The notes beneath the pieces were generated by a model. It did no database searches. It was not told the origin of the DNA and was given only the letters and a program-made list of their open reading frames with translations. From Flavonifractor sp. An10 (GTDB lineage Bacteria; Bacillota; Clostridia; Oscillospirales; Oscillospiraceae), in NCBI RefSeq assembly GCF_002161215.1, contig NZ_NFMB01000003.1, positions 62,001-126,000 of the forward strand: 64,000 nucleotides of DNA, read 5' to 3'. This document shows positions 1 through 8,377 of this stretch, piece by piece. The stretch's first letter is position 1. Each line of letters opens with the position of its first letter. Position numbers and translations under genes: made by a program.

Positions 1-423
1 GGACATGGCCCGGTTACGCTCATCGGCGTGCATGACAGCGGAGAGAATATACTGTTCGCCGCCCACGATCTCTACGGCAGCCCTGTAAGCGTCCTCATAA
101 AATCGCTTGGCAAACTCATACCCACCATGGTTATAGAAGTAGGCGGAGTTGACATCAAAAATCAGTTCCCCGTAAAGGTTGGCATCCGTTTTCAGGCCAC
201 GAGTGGAGATTACACCATCCTTTTCCATCTGTGCAAACATCTCTGCATATCCGGCAGTAGGCTTCTTAAAATGGATGTTCTGAGGGGTGCGTTCTGGTAT
301 AATATCTGGGTTGGTATAGGATTCTTTTTCTCGTTCATTGTGTCGCTGGGCATTTCCAATTTTAGCGGCAGTCAGATTTACATTTCTTGCGCTGGTACGG
401 TCAATCCCGTCGTTTCTCGCCAT
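1..423 (-). CDS. MOBV-family relaxase (Mob/Pre), partial, N-terminal 141 aa
   Basis: N-terminal part of a plasmid-recombination/mobilization relaxase that nicks oriT and pilots single-stranded DNA during conjugative mobilization; the gene runs off the left edge. The minus strand reads MARNDGIDRT at the start, then the HNEREK and SYTNPDI segments typical of MobV N-termini. It is clearly related to the relaxase at 25347-26612 (both share the MARNDGIDRT start and the stretch around GGEQYILSAVMHADERNR). ATG at 423 follows an AAAGGAG ribosome site. An oriT-like site lies just upstream. The catalytic HxH motif would be outside the window. Confidence 0.9.
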   Translation of the reverse strand, partial: MARNDGIDRTSARNVNLTAAKIGNAQRHNEREKESYTNPDIIPERTPQNIHFKKPTAGYAEMFAQMEKDGVISTRGLKTDANLYGELIFDVNSAYFYNHGGYEFAKRFYEDAYRAAVEIVGGEQYILSAVMHADERNRAMS

Positions 424-463
424 AGATCTCCTTTCACGTTTGTACGGCCTGCGGGCCGGGGCG

Positions 464-502
464 CACTTCCTGCGGAAGTGTAATAACCCACTATGATACT
501 TT
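464..502 (-). other. oriT-like site of element 1
   Basis: Directly upstream of the relaxase start. On the minus strand the site reads AAGTATCATAGTGGGTTATT followed by ACACTT and a CACTTCC/GGAAGTG hairpin (464-480). TAGTGGG|TTA resembles the MOBV nick sequence TAGTGTG|TTA known from pMV158, which would put the nick between 487 and 486. Nearly the same arrangement occurs upstream of the second relaxase (25252-25296). Function is inferred from position, motif and conservation. Confidence 0.6.
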
Positions 503-677
503 CATCCTGCGGCTGCAAAGTATCGTGGGCTCTCCGAGGGGGATGCGGCTTCTGCGGGAGCCTCCCTGGCTTGCGTGTGCTATCCACACAGCAAACCAGG
601 TGTGTCCGGCATCCTTGCTTCTGCAAGCAATCCTGCCGCCCACAGTTCGGGAAAATCCACCGGATTCTCCCGAACTT

Positions 678-709
678 ATCCATCTCCAAATCTGCGGATT
701 TTTCGATGG
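678..709. repeat. 32-nt block shared with 25030-25061
   Basis: A 32-nt block identical (inverted in the window) to 25030-25061, each copy lying in the non-coding interval upstream of a MOBV relaxase. It contains an AAATC-CGCA-GATTT hairpin inside CCATC/GATGG arms. Conservation between two different elements suggests an accessory oriT or mobilization-protein site. The remaining non-coding interval 503-776 contains no convincing gene. Confidence 0.6.
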
Positions 710-776
710 GGACGGTGGTGCGATACCAGAGTGCAACTCTGTGCAGGAAATGCAATAAATGCAGAAAATTCCGGTT

Positions 777-3086
777 TCATGCTGCGGGGTTCACGATGAT
801 TTTCACATCGGCTGGTCTGCCTACCGACTGGCGTTCCGGTTCTTCCAGCCGGATGTATCCATGCCCCTCCAGTAATTCCAAAGTCGGAAAAATCTCCTCC
901 GTTTTCTTGAAAAACTTTCCCCGGCACATCTGAAAAAGCTCAGAACGCTTGATCACCGATATGTTCTTCTTTTTCAGCTTTGCCAAGACAAATTTGGCTT
1001 TCTGGATGCTCAAGTCAGTACCCATCATAGAATAGGCGTAGGTGGAATGAGCCAGAAAATATTTGCCGATCTGAATTGCCCTGCTCATCGTAGAAGCTGT
1101 CACTTCTGTTTTGTCATCTTCCATATCAGCACAGTGCAACAATCCCGCAATCCGGAGTACGGCACCGATATATTTGCTTGCCCAATCGGAAATTGCCTGT
1201 CCCTCGCCAACCAGAAACTTCTCATGTTCCTGAAAGTAATCGGCCATCAGGTCAAAGGCTTTTTCGGAAACGTGTACTGTCTGGGCATCCCCACCAATCG
1301 GCAGAGCCATCAGGCGAAAAATCAAGCTACGGTAAGCGGCGGTTGCTTCGGGCGGAATCGGCTGGGCACGAAAGACTCGGCTGCCAATTCTGGACGGTGG
1401 GGACGCATACAGGAAGCGGGCAATCAAGCCCCGCCCGGTCATGGTGGTATTGGACATGATTTCGTCCAGCACACTGGGCTGAATTGAGAGGATAGCCGAC
1501 AGTGCCGGGTGCATGATGCACTCTGCTTCACGGGTCATTCGATCCACATAAATGGCATCTCCACAATGACCTTTCAGCCAGACATCAATGTTGGATTTGT
1601 TAGAATACCGTCCTGCCATGATGTCAAAGATGCCGCCCTCAGTGGAGATCACGGAGAACACTCCGTTGTTGGCTGCCATTAAGCTGGTCAGCGCTTCACT
1701 GGAACAATCGTCCGCAAAAAAGCGAACCGGCTTTAGTTCTGGAGTTTCTTCCAGCTGCTCCTGAAGCTGCCGCAGCTCCAACTCCATTTCCCGGCTTTCC
1801 TTGCGCTCCAGCTTCTTTTGCAGACCAGAGATCTGGCGCTCCAGAGATTCCCGATGCAAATGGTTTTCCCGTATTTCCATGCTGTGCGCCTTGTTATATT
1901 CCTGCTCATACTCATAGAGGAATGTGGTCATATCCCGCATGACGCTGGACTTTCGCTCCCCCGGTGCGGCGATTACCACTGTGTACAAGCTCAAAGGCTC
2001 ACAGTATCCTGGCGTTCCCTCTATCTTGTATTTCCCTTGTAAGCAGGTAGCCAGCACACCCAGGCTGATCACCGCTGCCATGTCCGGGGCAGTCTGACTG
2101 TGTTCGGCCACCGCACTCACATAATTCCGAATCACATCCGGGAGAGCGTCTACCGGAAATGCAGGCAGATCACTCCACTGTGGCGTCAGCGGAACAATAG
2201 GTTGAAAAACCGGTGACGGCTCCGCTTTTGGAGTGTAAATCTCCCGGCAATGCTCGATTGCCTTCTGAATGGTGATTGCACCATACGTTGTGCCGGATTG
2301 CTGCCGGTCCCATTTATCCCGCATCAATCCCGACTGCCGGAACATAGTGTCCATCTTGGCAGCATCCCGTCCTGTCCAAAAGGCGAGATGACTGCACAGT
2401 GCCAGATCCGCCTCTGATGGGGACGAATATCCCTCCAACGAACCGTTCCAAAGGGCTGTGAACGCTGCCCCATTCTTACTGCTTTTTGCCAGTTGCAGAA
2501 GCTGCTCCATGCTTAAATCAGAGTTTTTTGCATTTATTGCATTTTCTGCACCTACCTCTGTCCTGCGCATGAACTTATCCAGTAGCGTTTGCAGTTCTTG
2601 GGTCCGGTCCCCATACTCATAATCCTCGCAGCGGTTGCCGGTCACTGTGACATATTTGTTGGTTGCTCCTGCCACATACACCTCAATTCCAGCCCGATGG
2701 TTCATAATGTAGAATCGCTTAGTATCATACTGAAAGCCTTTTGCCGAAAATAGGATGTGCAGACCGTTGCCGCTGGGACTGTACTCGGTATAGCTGTGCA
2801 TTAAGGCCACAATTTCTGCGGCGGTCTGGGTGTAATAGCCGCTGTCCGAAACGCAGTTGTCCAGGTCAATCGCACAGATGCCGTTGAAAATGCCAATTCC
2901 GATGCCATCATATCCGCTGGCCTGCACTGCTGTTTTATAAGGTGCAAAGCTGGAAGGATCGTTGCTTTTCGCTCCCAGGCCGGTTTCTGGCTGGTATGGC
3001 ACCTTCGTTTTCCTTCCATTCCGTTCCTCGTACTTCCAGCAGCAGAACAGACCATTTTGTATGATGCTGTCTGGTAAAGCTGTCAA
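777..3086 (-). CDS. primase-polymerase / DUF3987 replication protein of element 1
   Basis: A 769-aa putative replication protein. Residues about 1-170 look like an archaeo-eukaryotic primase/polymerase domain of the NrS-1 phage type (IDLDN acidic motif, then NKYVTVTG). A helical segment around SGLMRDKWDRQQSG follows, then a DUF3987 ATPase-like region from about residue 300, with a charged coiled coil near residues 395-455. Start is TTG at 3086, chosen because AAGGAGG lies 8 nt upstream. Gene order (relaxase, oriT, replication protein, repressor, integrase) suggests an element that replicates after excision. It differs from the CHC2/SF3 pair used by element 2. The biochemical activity is inferred from the family. 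Confidence 0.8.
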   Translation of the reverse strand: MTALPDSIIQNGLFCCWKYEERNGRKTKVPYQPETGLGAKSNDPSSFAPYKTAVQASGYDGIGIGIFNGICAIDLDNCVSDSGYYTQTAAEIVALMHSYTEYSPSGNGLHILFSAKGFQYDTKRFYIMNHRAGIEVYVAGATNKYVTVTGNRCEDYEYGDRTQELQTLLDKFMRRTEVGAENAINAKNSDLSMEQLLQLAKSSKNGAAFTALWNGSLEGYSSPSEADLALCSHLAFWTGRDAAKMDTMFRQSGLMRDKWDRQQSGTTYGAITIQKAIEHCREIYTPKAEPSPVFQPIVPLTPQWSDLPAFPVDALPDVIRNYVSAVAEHSQTAPDMAAVISLGVLATCLQGKYKIEGTPGYCEPLSLYTVVIAAPGERKSSVMRDMTTFLYEYEQEYNKAHSMEIRENHLHRESLERQISGLQKKLERKESREMELELRQLQEQLEETPELKPVRFFADDCSSEALTSLMAANNGVFSVISTEGGIFDIMAGRYSNKSNIDVWLKGHCGDAIYVDRMTREAECIMHPALSAILSIQPSVLDEIMSNTTMTGRGLIARFLYASPPSRIGSRVFRAQPIPPEATAAYRSLIFRLMALPIGGDAQTVHVSEKAFDLMADYFQEHEKFLVGEGQAISDWASKYIGAVLRIAGLLHCADMEDDKTEVTASTMSRAIQIGKYFLAHSTYAYSMMGTDLSIQKAKFVLAKLKKKNISVIKRSELFQMCRGKFFKKTEEIFPTLELLEGHGYIRLEEPERQSVGRPADVKIIVNPAA

Positions 3087-3110
3087 ATTCTGTTCCTCCT
3101 TAAATAATTG

Positions 3111-3138
3111 TTGAATTTGGCAGCTGTCGTGTTATAAT
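3111..3138 (+). promoter_or_regulatory. promoter of candidate small RNA
   Basis: TTGAAT (3111-3116), a 16-nt spacer and TATAAT (3133-3138) on the plus strand, pointing away from the divergent replication gene. The only transcription unit before the next terminator is the short interval 3145-3225. Confidence 0.5.
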
Positions 3139-3144
3139 ATCCTT

Positions 3145-3225
3145 GCTGAGTGATAGTCACACGGTAGCTGCCGTTTGTACTGTCCGCCAAGAGTTCTCAT
3201 CTGCCAGGATGAGGGCTCTTTTTTT
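3145..3225 (+). ncRNA. candidate ~80-nt small RNA antisense to the replication-gene leader
   Basis: Between the promoter above and a rho-independent terminator (stem GAGTTCTCATC 3191-3201 with GATGAGGGCTC 3208-3218, then seven T) there is no start codon with a ribosome site. An internal ACGG...CCGT hairpin precedes the terminator. The RNA would be antisense to the mRNA joining the 77-aa gene (3224-3457) and the replication gene (777-3086), which suggests a counter-transcribed regulator as in plasmid copy-number control. This is inference; the minus-strand transcript could also be terminated or attenuated here. Confidence 0.4.
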
Positions 3226-3457
3226 ATGCGGTTTCCGGCTGGAAGTATCCAATTTCCTCCCACACCTTTCTGTCGGGACAGTAGTAGTTGTACTCGTTGG
3301 AGTTCTCCAACTTGATCGCATAGCCGAATTTCAGGATTCCCTGCTGCAATCCAATGCGCACATACTGGGCATCCTTGTGCATGGCGGCTGCAATCTCGGT
3401 GATGGGGACATTGCGTCCAGTGAAGGGCGGCAGTTCGACATAAACTTTCTTCTCCAT
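3224..3457 (-). CDS. small DNA-binding (excisionase-like) protein
   Basis: A 77-aa protein starting MEKKVYVELPPF with a helix-turn-helix-like core (VPITEIAAAMHKDAQYVRIG) and a C-terminal YCPDRKVWEEIG segment. Start at 3457 follows AAGGAGG. Transcribed from TTGACA(3535-3530)-17-TATAAT(3512-3507), divergent from the XRE repressor and upstream of the replication gene. Size, fold and position fit an excisionase or replication-activator role. The family is not recognised with certainty, so the function is inferred. Confidence 0.75.
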   Translation of the reverse strand: MEKKVYVELPPFTGRNVPITEIAAAMHKDAQYVRIGLQQGILKFGYAIKLENSNEYNYYCPDRKVWEEIGYFQPETA

Positions 3458-3480
3458 GTGAATGACCTCCTTGTTGCCGA

Positions 3481-3598
3481 TATGCGAATTATTAGTTCGT
3501 ATTTTGATTATAAGCCATTCAAGCCTGCTTGTCAACACTAAATACGAAAAAATTATTCGTATTACGACCTTGTAATTCGCACGACTTCGTGTTACAAT
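3481..3598. promoter_or_regulatory. divergent promoters with two 8-7-8 operators
   Basis: Minus promoter: -35 TTGACA at 3535-3530, -10 TATAAT at 3512-3507, 17-nt spacer. Plus promoter: TTGTAA 3570-3575, 17 nt, TACAAT 3593-3598. Two sites share one layout: AATACGAA-7 nt-TTCGTATT at 3541-3563 (perfect arms) and TATGCGAA-7 nt-TTCGTATT at 3481-3503 (one arm imperfect). They flank both promoters and are the likely binding sites of the XRE protein encoded at 3617, giving a phage-like switch. Confidence 0.65.
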
Positions 3599-3616
3599 AC
3601 AAGCGAGGTGATGACA

Positions 3617-4243
3617 ATGCACAGCAACCCAGCCGAAATTGGCGAGAGAATCAAGGCAGCCCGCAAGGCCGCTCACTTGAGCCAAACAGAGCTGGCACAG
3701 CGTCTGGACAAGACGATGCGCACAGTTCAAAAATACGAAAGCGGTGAAATTGAGCCATCCATAGCGATGATCAATGCTATCGCCAAAATCTTAAACATAT
3801 CTCCGGCAGACCTGATTGGCTACCAGAAACCTGAAATCCAGTTGGACAGCCTGGCTGATGTGATTGCGGTTCTTTACCAGTTAAACAAGAAGGCCGGTAT
3901 CCGGTTCGAGATTGACGTCCAGCGCCCGCCCCACAGCGAAGAATGGTCCTGCTCCCTGAAATTCAAAGGGAATGACCGGTCCGCAGAGATGAATGATTCC
4001 CTGTGCCTGATTTTGGAAGAGTTCCGGGACGAGCGTGAAAAGCTGGAAACCTATTGGACCGATCAGGAATCCTTTGACCGCTGGATTGAAAAGGAACTGG
4101 CCTACTACGCAGATGCCAAGTTGCAGGACAAGGAAGTGGAAGTCCTCTCCGATTTGGAGCGCATTCAGCGGCGCAACGAACTGGATCGGCAGATGCTGGA
4201 GAAAATGAAAAAGGCCGCCGAGGAAAACGGCGACCAGGAGTAA
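3617..4243 (+). CDS. XRE-family repressor of element 1
   Basis: A 208-aa regulator with an N-terminal Cro/C1 helix-turn-helix (IKAARKAAHLSQTELAQRLD, then TVQKYESGEIEPS) and a helical acidic C-terminal region of unknown function. ATG at 3617 was chosen over the upstream GTG (3608) and ATG (3611) because GAGGTG (3605-3610) is then correctly spaced. Its promoter faces that of the excisionase-like gene across paired inverted repeats. The integrase follows 67 nt downstream. It probably represses the excision/replication genes and itself. Confidence 0.85.
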   Translation: MHSNPAEIGERIKAARKAAHLSQTELAQRLDKTMRTVQKYESGEIEPSIAMINAIAKILNISPADLIGYQKPEIQLDSLADVIAVLYQLNKKAGIRFEIDVQRPPHSEEWSCSLKFKGNDRSAEMNDSLCLILEEFRDEREKLETYWTDQESFDRWIEKELAYYADAKLQDKEVEVLSDLERIQRRNELDRQMLEKMKKAAEENGDQE

Positions 4244-4310
4244 CAGAGGGTGTTGCATACCCTTTATCAAATTTAATTCAAACGCTGGGAGAAAGGAAGT
4301 TTGAGATTTT

Positions 4311-5363
4311 TTGAGATTACCCAACGGATATGGAAGCGTCAAGAAAATGTCCGGAAAGCGAAGAAGGCCCTATGCAGTGAGGAAAACGGTAGGGTGGCAC
4401 GTCAATCCTGAAACAGGGAAAACCGTTCAGGAACAAATCACCATCGGCTATGCGGCAACCAGAGCAGAGGGGCTGCAAATGCTGGCAGAGTACAACAGCA
4501 ATCCCTTTGACATCAAGGCATCCAAGGCCACCTTCCAGGAGGTCTATGAACGCTGGTCAAAGGAGAAGTTTCCCACGATCTCCAAGTCAAATGTAAAAGG
4601 CTATGAGGCGTCCTATCGGGTATGCGGAACACTTTACAACAAGGTATTTCGGGATATTCGGCTGATGGACCTTCAATTTGTGGTGGACACCTGCGGGAAG
4701 AATTACCCTACTCTGAAAAAACTCAAGGGTCTGTTCAACCAACTGTACGCCTATGCCATGAAAAACGACATCTGCAACAAGGATTACTCTGAGTTTGTGG
4801 ATTTGAGCCGGTACAAGGATAAGAACCCCAACAAGCGTGACCGGAACAAGTTCACGAAGGAGCAGATCGCCCGCCTGTGGGAGCTTGCAGAGGACCCGTA
4901 CTATCAGATCGTGCTAATGCTGATCTACAACGGCTGCCGCATCTCGGAGTTCCTCGACTTGAAGAAGGAAAACGTACATCTGGAAGAACAGTACTTTGAT
5001 GTGATTGCCAGCAAAACCGAAAACGGCCTACGGAAAGTTCCTATTGCCGACAAGGTGCTGCCATTCTACAAAGCGTGGTACGAAGGTTCTCAGTGTGACT
5101 ATCTGCTCCACACGCCGGATCAAAAGCACTTTGATTACAGGAACTACTACGACAGTTACTTCACGCCCCTGATGGAGCAGCTTGGATATGACCAGACGCC
5201 ACACTGTACCCGGCACACCTGTATCTCCATGCTGACAGAAGCCCACGTAGACCAAACCATGATCAAAAAGATTGTGGGACACTCCGGTGCCATGACACTT
5301 ACCGAACGTGTCTACACCCACCTGGATATTGAAACACTGGTGGAGGCAATCAACAAGATCTAA
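4311..5363 (+). CDS. tyrosine recombinase (integrase) of element 1
   Basis: A 350-aa site-specific integrase. The N-terminus (MRLPNGYGSVKKMSGKRRRP) is typical of Clostridia integrative elements, followed by a SAM-like core-binding domain (about 70-165) and the catalytic domain. Catalytic residues visible: Arg in NGCRISEFL, Lys in the SKTENGLRKVP region, His-x-x-Arg in HCTRHTCISML, His in VGHSG and the Tyr nucleophile in RVYTHLD. The start is TTG at 4311 with GGAGAAAGGAAG upstream; no in-frame ATG fits better. It lies at the right end of the element, immediately before rpsI. Confidence 0.93.
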   Translation: MRLPNGYGSVKKMSGKRRRPYAVRKTVGWHVNPETGKTVQEQITIGYAATRAEGLQMLAEYNSNPFDIKASKATFQEVYERWSKEKFPTISKSNVKGYEASYRVCGTLYNKVFRDIRLMDLQFVVDTCGKNYPTLKKLKGLFNQLYAYAMKNDICNKDYSEFVDLSRYKDKNPNKRDRNKFTKEQIARLWELAEDPYYQIVLMLIYNGCRISEFLDLKKENVHLEEQYFDVIASKTENGLRKVPIADKVLPFYKAWYEGSQCDYLLHTPDQKHFDYRNYYDSYFTPLMEQLGYDQTPHCTRHTCISMLTEAHVDQTMIKKIVGHSGAMTLTERVYTHLDIETLVEAINKI

Positions 5364-5396
5364 AAGGAAGAAGGAAAAGCCGTGCAGCACAAAAAA

Positions 5397-5433
5397 AGCA
5401 GGAGATACGCTCCTTGCGGAACGATCTCCTGCT
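5397..5433 (+). terminator. terminator after the integrase
   Basis: AGCAGGAGAT (5397-5406) pairs perfectly with ATCTCCTGCT (5424-5433) around a 17-nt loop, 34 nt after the integrase stop. An A-run precedes it, so it could also act on minus-strand transcripts. Confidence 0.65.
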
Positions 5434-5650
5434 TCATAAGGCTTTTGTTTTCGCTTGCGATTCTTGTTCCTTGTGTGCTCCTTGCTTGCTCCTTACGGAG
5501 TAAAACGGAACACTTCTGAGGAACTCTCACAACTCCAAAACCATCCAATTTTCTGCAAAACAGCGTCCAAAGACGTACTGAGAAGCAGTGAAAATTATCT
5601 CTTAGGTAAGTGAGATTAGCGCTTGCTGAACTGGGGAGCACGGCGGGCAG
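5434..5650. other. probable right attachment region at the rpsI 3' end
   Basis: No gene between the terminator and the rpsI stop (5616-5618). The integrase-proximal end of the element abuts the last codons of rpsI. The 3' end of rpsI is a documented integration site for ICEs and IMEs of Firmicutes. The matching left attachment site would be beyond position 1, so the core cannot be defined here. Confidence 0.5.
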
Positions 5651-6020
5651 CCTTCAGGCCGTACTTCTTGCGCTCCTTCATGCGAGGATCGCGGGTGAGG
5701 AAGCCGGCGGCCTTGAGGGCGGCGCGGAACTCGGGGTTGACCTGCAGCAGGGCGCGGGCCACACCATGACGGATGGCGCCGGCCTGGCCAGTGACGCCGC
5801 CGCCGGTGACGGTGGCGACGATGTCCACCTTGCCCAGCATGTCGGTGGTGGCCAGGGGCTGGCGAACCAGCAGCTTCAGGGTCTCCAGGCCGAAGTACTC
5901 GTCGATGTCACGGCCGTTGATGGTGATGGAGCCGGTGCCGTTGGGGAAGAGATGCACCCGGGCCACGGAGGACTTGCGGCGGCCGGTGCCATACAGATAA
6001 GGCTTCTTGCTCTTATACAT
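5616..6020 (-). CDS. rpsI: 30S ribosomal protein S9
   Basis: A 134-aa protein with the S9 signature ([15 protein letters not shown] near the N-terminus) and the invariant tail RRAPQFSKR that reaches the P-site tRNA. Length is normal. AGGAGGTAC precedes the ATG. Transcribed with rplM, 17 nt downstream of it, as is usual in bacteria. The 3' end is intact despite the adjoining element, as expected when integration rebuilds the gene end. Confidence 0.98.
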   Translation of the reverse strand: MYKSKKPYLYGTGRRKSSVARVHLFPNGTGSITINGRDIDEYFGLETLKLLVRQPLATTDMLGKVDIVATVTGGGVTGQAGAIRHGVARALLQVNPEFRAALKAAGFLTRDPRMKERKKYGLKAARRAPQFSKR

Positions 6021-6037
6021 TTGTCTGTACCTCCTGC

Positions 6038-6469
6038 TTAGTTGGCGGCCCAGGACTCGGGCTTCTGGGCGGTGTGGGGATGCTCGGCGCCGCGGTAAAT
6101 ATGCAGGCGGGTCAGAGAATCCTTGGTGATGATGTTGCGGGGCATCATGCCGCGAATGGCCAGCTGCATGGCCAACTCGGGCTTCTGCTGCATCAGCAGG
6201 CGGTACTTGGTCTCCTTGAGGCCGCCTACCCAGCCGGAGTGGCGGCGGTAGTACTTCTGCTCCAGCTTCTTGCCGGTCAGAACGGCCTTCTCGGCGTTGA
6301 CGATCACGACATAGTCGCCGCAGTCGGCGTGGGGGGTGTACTCAGGCTTGTGCTTGCCGCGCAGCAGGACGGCCGCGGCGGCAGCGGTCTTGCCCAGGGG
6401 CTTGCCCGCCGCGTCGAGGATATACCACTTGCGGACGATGTTCCCCTTGTTGGCCATAAAAGTGGACAT
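6038..6469 (-). CDS. rplM: 50S ribosomal protein L13
   Basis: A 143-aa L13, an early-assembly large-subunit protein. It has the family features [48 protein letters not shown]-like ([13 protein letters not shown]) and MMPRN. Start ATG 6469 follows GGAGG. First gene of the rplM-rpsI operon. Confidence 0.98.
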   Translation of the reverse strand: MSTFMANKGNIVRKWYILDAAGKPLGKTAAAAAVLLRGKHKPEYTPHADCGDYVVIVNAEKAVLTGKKLEQKYYRRHSGWVGGLKETKYRLLMQQKPELAMQLAIRGMMPRNIITKDSLTRLHIYRGAEHPHTAQKPESWAAN

Positions 6470-6556
6470 GGTGAAACCTCCAATTTTTTTGCGTTCTATG
6501 CTTAAAATAGTCTAAACAGAATCAAAACCCCAATCTTTACGACTGGAGCGTTTTGT
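6470..6556 (-). promoter_or_regulatory. rplM 5' leader, possible L13-binding leader
   Basis: About 80 nt of untranslated leader between the promoter and rplM. Several Firmicutes carry autoregulatory L13 leaders here. The sequence could form short helices, but no specific motif was matched, so the regulatory role is only a suggestion. Confidence 0.3.
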
Positions 6557-6585
6557 ATTATAATACGATGGTTCCCGGGTGTCAA
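6557..6585 (-). promoter_or_regulatory. rplM-rpsI promoter
   Basis: Consensus sigma-A promoter on the minus strand: TTGACA (6585-6580), 17-nt spacer, TATAAT (6562-6557). A perfect match fits a strongly expressed ribosomal operon. Confidence 0.9.
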
Positions 6586-6694
6586 CATGTTTTTTCGTTT
6601 TTTTAATTTAGGATCGGAGAATCTCCCGAATTCTCCCTTTAGCTCTCTTAATCTCCCTCATGCTCCATTTCAATTTTCAAATTTTGAGGTGCCT

Positions 6695-7453
6695 ATGAAC
6701 AAGATTTTAAGCTACGTCCGCCGCTGTGTGGAGGACTACGACATGATCCAGGCCGGCGACCGGGTGGCGGTGGGGGTGTCCGGCGGCAAGGACTCCATCA
6801 CCCTGCTGGCCGCCCTGGCCAGGCTGCGGGAGTTCTACCCCAAGCCCTTCACTGTGGAGGCCTTCACCCTGGATATGGGCCGCGTGGACGGGGGCGAGGG
6901 GATGGATTTCGCCCCGGTGGCGGAGTACTGCCGCTCCATCGACGTGCCCTTCACCCTGCTGACTTCGGAGATCCACCACATCATCTTCGATCTCCGCAAG
7001 GAGAAGAACCCCTGCTCCATGTGCGCCAAGATGCGGCGGGGCGCCCTCCACAACGCCCTGAAGGAGCGGGGCATCTCCAAGATCGCCCTGGGCCACCACT
7101 TTGACGACGCGGTGGAGACCTTCTTCCTCTCCCTGTTCTACGAGGGGCGGCTCTCCTGCTTCCAGCCGGTGACCTACTTAGACCGCACCGACATCACCCA
7201 GATCCGCCCCCTGCTCTACTGCGGGGAAGGCCTGCTGCGCAACGCGGCGGAGCGCAACCACCTGCCGGTGATCTTCAACCCCTGCCCGGCGGACGGGAAC
7301 ACCAAGCGGCAGGAGGTCAAGGAGCTCATCCGCACCCTGGACAAGCAGTACCCCGGCCTGAAGAGCCGGGTGTTCGGGGCCATGCAGGGCCTCCCCCTCC
7401 CCGCCTGGGGGCCGGTGGAGCACCGCCGGGTGCCCCTGCCCGATGGGGAGTAG
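6695..7453 (+). CDS. TtcA-family tRNA thiolation PP-loop ATPase
   Basis: A 252-aa PP-loop ATPase. It has SGGKDS (nucleotide-binding loop), a CSMC motif in PCSMCAKMRRG, GHHFDDAVETF, and a late cysteine in NPCPADGNTKRQE where TtcA proteins carry their second cysteine motif (only one Cys here, as in many Clostridia homologues). TtcA makes 2-thiocytidine at tRNA position 32 using an Fe-S cluster. ATG 6695 was chosen because GAGG lies just upstream and MNKILSYVRR aligns with the usual N-terminus; the upstream in-frame extension is low-complexity and AT-rich. Confidence 0.8.
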   Translation: MNKILSYVRRCVEDYDMIQAGDRVAVGVSGGKDSITLLAALARLREFYPKPFTVEAFTLDMGRVDGGEGMDFAPVAEYCRSIDVPFTLLTSEIHHIIFDLRKEKNPCSMCAKMRRGALHNALKERGISKIALGHHFDDAVETFFLSLFYEGRLSCFQPVTYLDRTDITQIRPLLYCGEGLLRNAAERNHLPVIFNPCPADGNTKRQEVKELIRTLDKQYPGLKSRVFGAMQGLPLPAWGPVEHRRVPLPDGE

Positions 7454-7456
7454 CCC

Positions 7457-7939
7457 TCACACCGGGCTGGGCACCACCTGGCAGGCCCCGTCCAGCTCCG
7501 CGGGGAAGTGGTTGGGCAGGTAGAGGGAGGGGGCCTTCCGCAGAGGAAGGGCCCCGGAGGCGGAGAGAAGCTCCGCCACGAACTGGGAGCAGAAGTAGCG
7601 GCCCTTCCGGCGGAAGGGGAGGTGCAGCAGGCAGAGCGCCACCCCCACATAGCTATAGTGGTAGTCGGCCCGGCAGGCGGCCATGGCCCGGAGGCGGGCC
7701 TCCACCAGGCGGTAGGCCCTGTCGGCCACCGGAATCCGGTAGCATCGGCTGGCGGTGACGCCGCGGCGGCGGAGCTTGTCGGGGGTCTCCTCCGTGAAGC
7801 CCCGGAAGGAGAAGCTGTAAAAGCGGTTCCCGTCCTCCAGGCCGATGGAGGCATGGGTGTACCCTTGGCCGCTGAGGCGGGCCAGCACGCGGGCGAAGCG
7901 ATCCGGGTATTTGGTGAGCAGTACGCACAGGTATTTCAT
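7457..7939 (-). CDS. permuted papain-fold (YiiX/NlpC-P60-like) protein
   Basis: A 160-aa protein resembling the permuted NlpC/P60 (YiiX) family of papain-fold peptidases or amidases: conserved His in QGYTHASIGL, and the Cys in FCSQFVAELL at the start of a helix. No signal peptide is evident. Start ATG 7939 (MKYLCVLLTKYPD) has AAAGGATG upstream. It converges on the TtcA-like gene with a 3-nt gap. Substrate unknown. Confidence 0.65.
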   Translation of the reverse strand: MKYLCVLLTKYPDRFARVLARLSGQGYTHASIGLEDGNRFYSFSFRGFTEETPDKLRRRGVTASRCYRIPVADRAYRLVEARLRAMAACRADYHYSYVGVALCLLHLPFRRKGRYFCSQFVAELLSASGALPLRKAPSLYLPNHFPAELDGACQVVPSPV

Positions 7940-8172
7940 CGGGCAGGCATCCTTTTTCTGATGTGCCCCGCAAGACATCTGCTACCATACCGCATTGGCA
8001 TCCGAAACGCAAGCCTTTGGGCCCCGACGGCTGGGAAACCCCTGCAAAACAAGGACTTTCCTAACGGTCGAGTGGGAAAATGCCGCCAAAGGCTTGCAAT
8101 TTTGTCCCCGGGGCCGTATGGTGAGAGCGGCCCCGCAAGACAAACCCCTGCCGCAAAGGATGATGTTTGAAT

Positions 8173-8297
8173 ATGGAAAGCAAAAAGACCTTTGGCGCGT
8201 ACATCTGCCGCCGCCGGAAGGAGCTGGGACTCACCCAGCGGGAATTTGCCGATAAGCTCTTTGTCACGGAGTCGGCGGTCAGCAAGTGGGAGAGAGG
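8173..8297 (+). pseudogene. XRE regulator, 5' half, interrupted by element 2
   Basis: Encodes MESKKTFGAYICRRRKELGL and then TQREFADKLFVTESAVSKWERG, a complete Cro/C1 helix-turn-helix start. Beyond 8298 it runs into element DNA and stops at 8311. The missing remainder is at 28676-29596. Joining 8173-8297 to 28678 onward restores KWERGMSYPDITLIRDIC in frame, the usual continuation of this family. The insertion separates the DNA-binding part from the membrane part, so the regulator is presumably inactive. Confidence 0.88.
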
Positions 8298-8299
8298 AG

Positions 8300-8319
8300 T
8301 TTCCCATAGTTAAGGATAT
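8300..8319 (+). repeat. left terminal inverted repeat of element 2
   Basis: TTTCCCATAGTTAAGGATAT, matching the reverse complement of 28654-28673 at 18 of 20 positions. It lies 2 nt inside the GG crossover. Likely recombinase half-site. Confidence 0.85.
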
Positions 8320-8377
8320 CACACCACAAACCCACGCTTACATTACTTCCAGAACATCAAATTTTGGAGGTATTCCC

